From assembly GCA_009782515.1 (NCBI GenBank), contig WRIY01000003.1:62001-126000 (forward strand): DNA of 64,000 nt. The letters are read 5' to 3'. Source of the stretch: Eubacteriaceae bacterium (lineage in GTDB: Bacteria; Bacillota; Clostridia; Eubacteriales; Anaerofustaceae). Below, in pieces: positions 17,574-24,581 of this stretch. Numbering within the stretch: the stretch's first letter is position 1; each line of letters opens with the position of its first letter. The position numbers and the translations under genes were made by a program. Below the pieces are notes generated by a model, which saw only the letters and a list, made by a program, of their open reading frames with translations, did not search any database and had not been told where the DNA came from.

Positions 17574-18178
17574 AAGTGCTGCTCCTTTTTATTAACTAAA
17601 TTTTTTATGAATAGGCCAAACTGCTCGTCTATTGTCTCAGATGAAATCTGGCCGCTTACTGCGAATATACTCAAGCCTTCCAATAAAACAATCATGCAAT
17701 TCGCATATTTTTCTGCATCATTCGGGAGTATCCCTGTAATTTCTTTTCTTTCAATTCCGTAAAGCAGCGTTTGAGAGACTAATGATAAAGCAGCAGTATA
17801 GTTTTGTTCTAAAACATAGCTCATAGTATCTCTATGGAATATAAAAAACTCATACATAGCTAATCTTATTGTTTTTTCAATATTCAATAATTCTTTTTTT
17901 TGCAACTGTAAAAACATTTCAAGTATTTTTACTGCATTAGTTCCTTTCTCCATGTGTTTGCCTAAAAAAGCGTAATCGCTTTCATTTTCTGATGATATGA
18001 TCTCCATAAAAATCTCTTTAGTTGATGAAAAATATCTATAAACCCCTCCGCGGCTCATTTCACATTCCTCAACAATATCTTTCATAGTTACAGAAGTAAA
18101 ACCCTTGCGCATAAAAACAAGAGCGGCTTTTTCCAAGATATATTTTTTTCGAACAGTGCCCTTTGACATGAGTGCCAA
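17570..18178 (-). CDS. TetR/AcrR-family regulator
   Basis: The 202-residue protein has an N-terminal HTH (ILEKAALVFMRKGFTSVTMKDIVEE, then SRGGVYRYFSSTKEIF) and a helical ligand-binding domain. It likely starts at a TTG (18178) because GAGGG lies ten bases upstream; an ATG at 18169 is possible but too far from that site. It overlaps and probably controls the reductase gene behind it. Two palindromes of the same type bracket its -10 box, strongly suggesting autoregulation. Codon use is AT-rich like the reductase and unlike surrounding genes. Confidence 0.87.
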   Translation of the reverse strand: MALMSKGTVRKKYILEKAALVFMRKGFTSVTMKDIVEECEMSRGGVYRYFSSTKEIFMEIISSENESDYAFLGKHMEKGTNAVKILEMFLQLQKKELLNIEKTIRLAMYEFFIFHRDTMSYVLEQNYTAALSLVSQTLLYGIERKEITGILPNDAEKYANCMIVLLEGLSIFAVSGQISSETIDEQFGLFIKNLVNKKEQHL

Positions 18179-18205
18179 TACATCATTCCCTCTTTCATTT
18201 TAAAA

Positions 18206-18225
18206 AAGCGACAAGCATGTCGCTT
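18206..18225. promoter_or_regulatory. Operator copy 1 of the AT-rich TetR unit
   Basis: AAGCGACA and TGTCGCTT are perfect 8-base arms around AGCA. The site lies just downstream of the minus-strand -10 box. Confidence 0.7.
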
Positions 18226-18230
18226 GATTC

Positions 18231-18236
18231 ATTATA
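18231..18236 (-). promoter_or_regulatory. -10 box of the TetR-reductase unit
   Basis: A perfect TATAAT on the minus strand lies between the two operator palindromes. The -35 region (about 18254-18259) is a poor match, which may mean regulated or weak transcription. Confidence 0.55.
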
Positions 18237-18250
18237 CGACAGGTATGTCG
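18237..18250. promoter_or_regulatory. Operator copy 2 of the AT-rich TetR unit
   Basis: CGACA and TGTCG arms around GGTA repeat the core and spacing of the site at 18206-18225, 29 bases away centre to centre, placing both on the promoter. Confidence 0.7.
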
Positions 18251-18259
18251 CTTTTATTA

Positions 18260-18943
18260 ATTGGTTAAAAATAATCTTAGTAACTTTTCTGTAGGAGGTG
18301 AGAACAACGCAGCCTCACCACCTGTCTCATCTAATGAATTGGATATATTCACATTAGCTATATGTTGAAAACCTGCAATTCTGCATAGTTACCAAGTGCT
18401 TGTCGCCTTCGAGGAAAAATGTACCGGGATATAGTGTGCACAGTATTCAAGCATTCAGAGGCAACGAGAAAGATAGGCAATAAAAAACTTCACCTAAATA
18501 ATAAAATATTGAATATAGCTGGAATTGCCAAATATGTTTTTATATGATTTCTGCTTAAGTTTACCGAAAGTCTATCGCTATGCGGAGCAGTGTTTCTGCC
18601 CATCGCGATTAGCCGCTTTTCCAGGTATGTGCTCATAAATAGGAGCATTGCGCTTTTGTTTTGCCAACCAAAACGAATACAGTAAGCACTGTTGCATTAA
18701 TAAAGCGTTTTTGGCGCGCAATGCGCGTTGGCTTTAGCAATCCGCCAAGGTTTTCAGATGGCACGATCGCTTGCTTAGACAGAAATTTTATGCACATACG
18801 AAATTCTGATTTTTAGCCATTTTATACTGTTTTTCGATGCTAAGACAAGCATTTTGTATGAAGTGTTTTGTTAGATATTGATTTTTCATAACAAAAAGGA
18901 TATATAATATATACAAACTTAAATAAAGTTAAAGAGGAGAAAC
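18260..18943 (+). promoter_or_regulatory. Long intergenic region ending in a lipoprotein promoter
   Basis: No convincing gene is found. A hairpin AGGAGGTGAG / CTCACCACCT (18294-18323, one mismatch) stands near the left end. A GCGCGCAATGCGCG palindrome lies near 18714. At the right end TTGATT (18878-18883) and TATATAAT (18901-18908) form a likely promoter, followed by the GAGGAGA site of the lipoprotein gene. Confidence 0.45.
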
Positions 18944-19702
18944 ATGAAAAAGTTATTAGCATTACTTATGGCACTTACACTGTTGGTTGCCTTTGCCGGC
19001 TGCAACACTGGCACAAAAGAAGAAGAAAAAGTTGAAGATGACGACAATCAGCCGGCACAAGTCATGACTCATGCAGAATACATAGCAGCAGAGCTGGATT
19101 CTGAAGTCGTAGTCGAAACCTACATACAAGCAAAACAGGCATGGTGGGACAACCAGGCTATTTTCTACACCCAGGATGAAGATGGCGCCTATTTACTTTA
19201 CAATATGCCATGCACTGAAGAAGAGTTTGCACAGCTTGTTCCTGGAACCAAAGTCAGGATAAAGGGTATAAAAACTGAGTGGATGGGCGAAGTTGAAATA
19301 ATTGAGGCAACTTATGAAATCCTTGAAGGAAACTTCATAGCGACAGCTAAAGATGTTACAGAGCTTTTAGGGACTGAAACATTAATCAACCACCAAAATG
19401 AGTTTGTATCGTTTAAAGGCCTGACGATTGAAGCTGCTGGCCAGGATGATAATGGCGATGATGTTGCGTTCCTTTACAAATGGGATGGATCAGGCGTAGA
19501 CAGCGATGATTTGTACTTTAATGTATCGTATAACGGCGAAACCTATACATTCACCGTCAGAGCATATCTGACAGATAAAGACACTGATGTTTACGCTGCT
19601 GTCAAGGCGCTTAATATTGGCGACACCGTTGACATGGAAGGATACCTGTATTGGTATGAGGGAGTAAACCCGCACATAACATCTGTAACCGCTGCTAATT
19701 AG
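18944..19702 (+). CDS. Secreted lipoprotein with two OB-fold-like repeats
   Basis: The 252-residue protein has a lipoprotein signal ending LVAFAGC (Cys20), an acidic linker (EEEKVEDDDNQ) and then two beta-rich repeats of about 90 residues. Each has the pattern of a small OB-fold: a value such as VVVETYIQAKQAWW or FVSFKGLTIEAA, a central strand, then PGTKVRIKG or IGDTVDMEG followed by a terminal strand. Such lipoproteins occur in Clostridia with unknown ligands. The protein would be anchored on the outer face of the membrane. A strong promoter, GAGGAGA site and a terminator isolate it as a single-gene unit. Confidence 0.7.
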   Translation: MKKLLALLMALTLLVAFAGCNTGTKEEEKVEDDDNQPAQVMTHAEYIAAELDSEVVVETYIQAKQAWWDNQAIFYTQDEDGAYLLYNMPCTEEEFAQLVPGTKVRIKGIKTEWMGEVEIIEATYEILEGNFIATAKDVTELLGTETLINHQNEFVSFKGLTIEAAGQDDNGDDVAFLYKWDGSGVDSDDLYFNVSYNGETYTFTVRAYLTDKDTDVYAAVKALNIGDTVDMEGYLYWYEGVNPHITSVTAAN

Positions 19703-19723
19703 GAGCTTAATAAATAGCATGCC

Positions 19724-19750
19724 AAAAAAGCCGCATCTGTGCGGCTTTTT
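19724..19750 (+). terminator. Terminator of the OB-fold lipoprotein gene
   Basis: AAAAAGCCGCA-TCTG-TGCGGCTTTTT forms an 11-base stem with a T-run, about 20 bases past the stop. Confidence 0.9.
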
Positions 19751-19982
19751 GCTTTTTATCATCAGGCATAGTACTAAAGCCAGGTGAAGTGCATGCCGAC
19801 AGCGAATATGCTGCTTAGCGAAAAAACTTTTATGCGCATAGTAAAATTAAGGAACAGTGAAGCTGTTTTTCATGCCATAATAAGAAAAGAAAAGTAAGGC
19901 CCAGTATTTCTGTGAAAGGTGGCTAAGGCTAAAAGCATGTTCAAGCAATGCTTTGAAAATTATTAAGCCATTGGAGGGTATT

Positions 19983-21629
19983 ATGCAAATTAACCATATT
20001 ACTACAAAAAAAAGTGGCAAGCCCACTAAGATATCGGCAATTGAATGCCTTGCAGTTAGCGTTTTGTGCGCAATGCTTGCGCTAATCGCTTCGTGCAGCA
20101 ATAATAATGCAGAGCAGCCAAACAAAGCCGACACAGGCTCTACTGTAATAGACAGGCGTGATTCACTTGCTCTGCCTGTACCTGAAATTGTTGAAGTGCT
20201 AGAGCTTCCAGATGCTCTTGCTGAGTATAGGCCAGAGCATACTATTGCGCCAATAGTCCCGTCGTCTGTAATGAGAAGCTTTAGATACATTCATGCTGAG
20301 GACAATTTGCCGCATTTCATATATGTAAATAACAGTGAGCCTGTCAGCTTGCCTGCCCAAGCGAAATATCACCATGCTGTTATGAATTGGGCCTTTGAAA
20401 GCGATGATTTTTCGACTAGCTGCTTTTTGCTCTATGATGATGAGTTTAACATCGCTATTCTGCATCTGGATGGAACGATTGCTTCTAATGAATTTGTTTA
20501 CAAGCTTGCTGATGATGGCGAAGATGGAATCTATGTCATGTCACAAGGAGGCTACATAAAAGCTTATACTGAAATAGACGGCGCGCGAAAATACGGCGTG
20601 TTATCAATAGAGACAGGTGAGCCGGCAACTGATTTTGAATATGACAATATAATGTTCTACGATCGTTTCATTGCTGCCCATACTGGTGATAATGTAACCC
20701 TGCTAAGCTATGATGGCGATGCTTTGCGATCTTTTGAAAATGCAATAGTGCACTTTACCACTAGCGGAATCTATTTAATGGGAGATAAAGTACCCGACGG
20801 CAAAAGCGAATATATACTTAACCATGATACTGGCGCTGTTTATCAAGCAGTTCAAGAGATTGAATTCTTCTTGCCCTACGATAATTTTGATGTAGTAACC
20901 GGGCCAGACAACCTTAAGTCTGTTTATAGCAAATCGGGCCAGCATCTTTATTCGCTGCATTGCTACAACCACTATGACAAAGGCGATTTCATGCTCATGG
21001 AAGAAATAAGCAGTGGAGCGAGCGGTAGAAATTTCGGAGATCGAATAGCGCTTGTCCGAATAGAAAGTGATGGCACTATTTATTCAACGCCAGAAGCAAC
21101 TGCAATCCACCACATCCTATTCCTGGAATGGGATGGTGAGGCTTACACCGTAATTGGCTACAGTGGCGCTACTGCTAACAGTGATATACTTCGCATACGT
21201 GTGTCTGGAGCAGGCGAGGTTTTAGCTGAAGAGATAATTGATACTGAAGAAGCCTATGCAGGCAGATTTGATAGCTCAACAAACAATATCAGGTTCAAAG
21301 ACTCCCAAGTAGCGTATTTCGATAACGAAGGCAACGAAGTGATTGCTTTTGGCAAGTATGAAAATTTGGATAAGTTTGGGCCATTCGTTATAGCGCAAAA
21401 CGGGTTTGGCAGCAACCCAAAAATCGATATTTATAATTCAAAAGGCGAGCTTCTAGTTGAGGACGCGTACTTCTGCATTCCAGCTAAGCAATATGGTTTG
21501 CCTAGTGACGAGGAAATGATCGTCTACAAAGACAGCAAGGACTGTGGATGGCTTACAGCAGACGGAGCCTATACGCCTATACCAAATACCCTGGAGGTTG
21601 TTAGGGTTGTAAGGGAAACGGGCATGTAG
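19983..21629 (+). CDS. Lipoprotein with WG-repeat/propeller-like body
   Basis: The 548-residue protein has an N-terminal basic stretch and a lipobox LIASC (Cys38). The body is built of short beta repeats such as RKYGVLSIETGEPATDFEYDNI, FIAAHTGDNVTLLSYDG and GKSEYILNHDTGAVYQ, resembling WG repeats or a beta-propeller; I see no catalytic motif. It is likely exposed on the outer membrane face and may bind a ligand or partner. The ATG at 19983 has GGAGGG just upstream; ten more in-frame codons lie before it without support. A strong hairpin terminator follows, so it is transcribed alone. Confidence 0.65.
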   Translation: MQINHITTKKSGKPTKISAIECLAVSVLCAMLALIASCSNNNAEQPNKADTGSTVIDRRDSLALPVPEIVEVLELPDALAEYRPEHTIAPIVPSSVMRSFRYIHAEDNLPHFIYVNNSEPVSLPAQAKYHHAVMNWAFESDDFSTSCFLLYDDEFNIAILHLDGTIASNEFVYKLADDGEDGIYVMSQGGYIKAYTEIDGARKYGVLSIETGEPATDFEYDNIMFYDRFIAAHTGDNVTLLSYDGDALRSFENAIVHFTTSGIYLMGDKVPDGKSEYILNHDTGAVYQAVQEIEFFLPYDNFDVVTGPDNLKSVYSKSGQHLYSLHCYNHYDKGDFMLMEEISSGASGRNFGDRIALVRIESDGTIYSTPEATAIHHILFLEWDGEAYTVIGYSGATANSDILRIRVSGAGEVLAEEIIDTEEAYAGRFDSSTNNIRFKDSQVAYFDNEGNEVIAFGKYENLDKFGPFVIAQNGFGSNPKIDIYNSKGELLVEDAYFCIPAKQYGLPSDEEMIVYKDSKDCGWLTADGAYTPIPNTLEVVRVVRETGM

Positions 21630-21694
21630 CTGTTTAGCATGTATGGCATAGAAATATAGCCGTCTGCTTGGCAGGTTCATAAGGGCAGTTCAAG

Positions 21695-21736
21695 CGAAAA
21701 GGAATGGCTTGAGTTTATTGAGCCATCTTTTCGTTT
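21695..21736 (+). terminator. Terminator of the propeller lipoprotein gene
   Basis: CGAAAAGGAATGGCT (21695-21709) pairs with AGCCATCTTTTCG (21721-21733) around an 11-base loop and is followed by TTT. Confidence 0.7.
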
Positions 21737-22062
21737 GGCGCTGTGTTTTATTTTGCATGAAATGCCAGTTTAACATTTCATTTCTTAATGAATATTCCAG
21801 TTGCGGTCAAATTGAGGTCAAAAGCGGTTACTGGACAGCATCAAGGGTGTATAAGCACTTCCAGAAATGGTCAAAAGTTGAAATGGGCGAATTGTCTGCT
21901 CCATCAAGAGCCGAGTTTGAGCAGGAAGTGAAGTCGGTTTACCATATTGGAGTTGGCGAAAAAGCGATAAAGCACACCATGGGAGGCGACTACTATCCAT
22001 TCAACATAGATGCAACTCTAACTTCAGCTGATAGGCAAGAGGAAGTAAACCAGTTTGGCTAG
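21709..22062 (+). pseudogene. Remnant ORF before the integrase, possibly the end of a replication/primase gene
   Basis: The frame is open for 117 codons but has no good start or ribosome binding site. Its last 80 or so residues (GYWTASRVYKHFQKWSKVEM ... ending NQFG) look like real protein. The segment with a helix and FQKW vaguely recalls the C-terminal end of P4-type primases of satellite elements, but I am not sure. The left copy of the direct repeat lies within the same open stretch (21791-21806). It is best read as the tail of a gene truncated when most of an integrated element was lost. Confidence 0.35.
21791..21806 (+). repeat. Left direct repeat, candidate att site
   Basis: AATATTCCAGTTGCGG recurs with a single change at 23565-23580. 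The two copies bracket the remnant ORF and the integrase, 1.77 kb apart. Confidence 0.45.
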
Positions 22063-22151
22063 AGCAAGCAAATGGCATATCAGGATAACAGAGCTCTAAA
22101 GCAGCAATGGACTCAACAGCAAACGGAATTCGACATCGAGAGCAGAGAATC

Positions 22152-23348
22152 ATGCCAAGAAAAAGAAAAGCGCCTAACGGGATGGGCTCAATTCGCAAAA
22201 GAGCTGACGGGCGGTGGGAAGGCCAATATACTGCAGGCTTTAACTATAGCAATGGGAAACTGATAAGAAAATCAGTATATGGCAAGTCACAGGCTGAGGT
22301 AGCAAAGAAGCTGGCAGAAAAGCTTGCTGAGGTTGACGGCAACATCGAGATGAATACCGAAATAGATCCAAGCAAAACCTCAGTCGGTGAATGGCTTAAT
22401 TTATGGGTTGACGAATATTGTGTTCACTTGAAGCCTCTTACTTTAGTTAGCTATAGGTCAATAATAAGGAACTACCTGGAGCCTGGCTTGGGCAAACTGA
22501 TGCTCGGCAAACTTTCCAATATCCGGATCCAAAAGCTATACAACAGCATCGATGTCAGCTCAAAAACACTGAAGAACATACATGGGGTTCTGCATAAAGC
22601 CCTAAAACAAGCTGTTGCTATCGGATGCCTCAAAAACAATCCCAGCGACGGCTGCATCTTGCCAAAATTGGAAGCTAAAGAGATTGAGCTTCTAGACTCT
22701 TCAGGGATAGCACTCGTTTTGAAAGCAATAGAAGGGAATGAGCATGAAAACGAGTTGATTACAGCCTTATTCAGTGGGCTAAGGATTTCAGAGCTAATAG
22801 CTCTAAGCTGGGACTGTATTGATTTTGAGAAGGGTGAGATAACGGTGTATCGCCAATTGCTTAGGATAAAAGAGCCGGGAACATCTGTCCGCTATGAGTT
22901 TGGGCCGACTAAAAACAGCAAGAAACGGATTGTTGCAGCTTCGCCATTTGTTCTCGGCGTGCTCGAAAAGCAAATGCAAAAAATAGAGCAGATGGCTACT
23001 AAGGCAGACAGCGCATGGCACAATAAAGACAACCTTGTATTCACTGATGCAACGGGATCACACAAGACACAGCCAGCATTATACAAGCAAGTCAAGAAAA
23101 CAGCTGCGGAAATCGGGCAGCCTGGGCTGCACTTTCATTCTTTAAGGCATTCGTTTGCAACAGCCTCAATCTTCGCTGGTGACGACATAAAATCAGTGTC
23201 TTCTAACCTAGGGCATTCAACTATATCAATCACTTTGAATACATATGGCCACTATACCGACGAAGCTCGCAGAAAATCAGCTATGTTGATGCAAAGCTAT
23301 ATAGAGTCATCGCTGAAAAGCGGCAATGAGGAACATGATGAACACTGA
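22152..23348 (+). CDS. Tyrosine recombinase/integrase (Tn916/phage type)
   Basis: The 398-residue integrase has an N-terminal AP2-like DNA-binding segment (GSIRKRADGRWEGQYTAGF), a SAM-like core-binding domain (about 75-165), and a C-terminal catalytic domain with the full set of residues: Arg211 (FSGLRISEL), a lysine near 254, His329 and Arg332 (HFHSLRHSF), His355 (NLGHST) and Tyr365 (NTYGHY). It should cut and rejoin DNA at att sites. I start at 22152, where MPRKRK fits the family; 15 in-frame codons upstream are unlike it. No excisionase is present. It points towards tRNA-Gly, the usual arrangement for a tRNA-associated element, but the element is reduced. Confidence 0.92.
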   Translation: MPRKRKAPNGMGSIRKRADGRWEGQYTAGFNYSNGKLIRKSVYGKSQAEVAKKLAEKLAEVDGNIEMNTEIDPSKTSVGEWLNLWVDEYCVHLKPLTLVSYRSIIRNYLEPGLGKLMLGKLSNIRIQKLYNSIDVSSKTLKNIHGVLHKALKQAVAIGCLKNNPSDGCILPKLEAKEIELLDSSGIALVLKAIEGNEHENELITALFSGLRISELIALSWDCIDFEKGEITVYRQLLRIKEPGTSVRYEFGPTKNSKKRIVAASPFVLGVLEKQMQKIEQMATKADSAWHNKDNLVFTDATGSHKTQPALYKQVKKTAAEIGQPGLHFHSLRHSFATASIFAGDDIKSVSSNLGHSTISITLNTYGHYTDEARRKSAMLMQSYIESSLKSGNEEHDEH

Positions 23349-23383
23349 CAAAAGCTCACGACAAGGTCATTTTTTAAGTTATA

Positions 23384-23418
23384 GAGAAAGAGATAAAACT
23401 CAGCGTTCCCTCTTTCTC
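23384..23418 (+). terminator. Inverted repeat behind the integrase, possible terminator
   Basis: GAGAAAGAG and CTCTTTCTC form a perfect 9-base stem around a 17-base loop, 35 bases after the integrase stop. Only a short T-rich tail follows. Confidence 0.55.
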
Positions 23419-23564
23419 TTAACATTGAAAACTATTGTGTTATTGAATATTATATAGTTGCATGATTATATGACAGATTTCCTGGAAAGTCAGATACACA
23501 TGAGTAGCAAAGCAATAATTCTATCAGTAATGAAGCACTTCAAACCGTTTCACTATTAGGTAGA

Positions 23565-23580
23565 AATACTCCAGTTGCGG
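23565..23580 (+). repeat. Right direct repeat, candidate att site
   Basis: AATACTCCAGTTGCGG matches the copy at 21791-21806 in 15 of 16 positions. It lies between the integrase and tRNA-Gly, not inside the tRNA. Confidence 0.45.
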
Positions 23581-23628
23581 ATAAAAGACACTTTTCATCA
23601 AAAAAACAACGTTTTTAAGCCAAAAAAA

Positions 23629-23702
23629 TGGAGCGGGTGAAGGGAATCGAACCCTCGTAACCGGCTTGGGAAGCCGATGCTCTGCCATTGAGCTACACCC
23701 GC
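23629..23702 (-). tRNA. tRNA-Gly (anticodon CCC), CCA encoded
   Basis: The minus strand gives a full cloverleaf: acceptor GCGGGTG / CACCCGC, D arm GCTC...GAGC, anticodon stem TCGGC / GCCGG with loop TTCCCAA (anticodon CCC), T arm GAGGG-TTCGATT-CCCTT, discriminator T and an encoded CCA, followed by a T-run. Its 3' end faces the integrase element. I saw no second copy of its 3' end in the window. Confidence 0.95.
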
Positions 23703-23969
23703 ATTTGACTAATATACTATCACAGACTGCAAAATGTTACAACAAAAAGCGATGAAGCAAACGAATAAGAATGCAATCGCAGCCCATAGCGCCCGCAGCT
23801 TCCTGAAGCGCCGTTTGGCTGCTAAAAAAAAGCGTTTAATTATGCGAGCCCTAAACTGTAAAGGCAAACTGCCAAAGGCAATGGCAATCCAAGCTGCCGC
23901 TAATATTCCAAATCGGCAACTGTGAGAACAAAAGCGAGTATTATTATTAAAATTGAAGTGGGAATTAGA

Positions 23970-24386
23970 ATGAATGAACAAGCAAAAAAAGCAACAGAGC
24001 TCTTTTTAGGCGGATTGTATTGCTCACAAGCTGTATTGGGTGCATTCTGTGAGAAATACGAGCTAGATGCAAGCCTTGCCAATAGGATTTCATTTGGGCT
24101 CAATAGCGGCTGCAGGTGCGCTGATGTGTGCGGGGCGGTCTCAGGCGCTTTATTAGTCGTTGGCCTGAAATATGGAGACAACAGATCAATAGGAAATAAG
24201 AGCATCGAAGAGTATATAAGAATTTTCAAAGAAAAATACGGCAGCATAATTTGCCGTGATTTATTGGGCTGTGATATTTCTACGCCTGATGGAAACGAGC
24301 AGGCGATAGCAAAAAACTTGTATAAGACTCGATGCGTGGAAATTGTCGCAAGCTCAGCTGAAATTCTTGCCGGCTTAGATTTTTAA
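23970..24386 (+). CDS. C_GCAxxG_C_C family redox-type protein
   Basis: The 138-residue protein matches the C_GCAxxG_C_C family: ELFLGGLYCSQAVLGAFCEKYEL with Cys18 and Cys27, the SGCRCADVCGAVSGALLVVGLKYG block, and RDLLGCD with a further cysteine. These conserved cysteines suggest metal or iron-sulfur binding in anaerobes; the biochemical role is not established. The start at 23970 is chosen because family similarity begins there; the upstream 16 in-frame codons from a GTG are not conserved. It is a single gene after tRNA-Gly. Confidence 0.85.
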   Translation: MNEQAKKATELFLGGLYCSQAVLGAFCEKYELDASLANRISFGLNSGCRCADVCGAVSGALLVVGLKYGDNRSIGNKSIEEYIRIFKEKYGSIICRDLLGCDISTPDGNEQAIAKNLYKTRCVEIVASSAEILAGLDF

Positions 24387-24401
24387 CCTGGCATTTTTTA
24401 T

Positions 24402-24568
24402 ACAGCAGGCGGTCCGAAAGCGCATGCGCCTGTTAAGCGCAAGGCAGTGAACCGTAAGGCGAACCCAGGCGCAGTAACATTAAAGCCCGATCGCTGGCAG
24501 CAAGAGGCTAGCTGCCTACAATTCATCCCTCCGCTTAACGCTCATAGCGCTTGAAGCGGGGGGGAATT
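24402..24568. ncRNA. Candidate structured RNA with three successive hairpins
   Basis: In the 195-base gap three stems follow each other: CAGGCG / CGCCTG (24406-24432), GGCAGC / GCTGCC (24496-24516) and a long stem CCCTCCGCTT / AAGCGGGGGG (24527-24563) with an inner CGCT-CAT-AGCG and flanking AATTC / GAATT. None is followed by a T-run on either strand, so they are not ordinary terminators for the two convergent genes. The type of RNA is not recognised, and the strand is unknown. It could also be DNA-level structure. Confidence 0.3.
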
Positions 24569-24581
24569 CTTGCCGATCTTG

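Noticed and set aside
22072-22263. Small frame overlapping the integrase start, possible excisionase
   Set aside because: It runs in another frame into the integrase coding region and has no HTH or ribosome binding site.
23629-23702. tRNA-Gly as the attachment site of the integrase
   Set aside because: No second copy of the tRNA 3' end was found to the left in the window; the 16-base repeats lie outside the tRNA.
23709-23981. Frames on both strands between tRNA-Gly and the C_GCAxxG gene
   Set aside because: Low-complexity basic or hydrophobic translations, no ribosome binding site, no recognisable domain.
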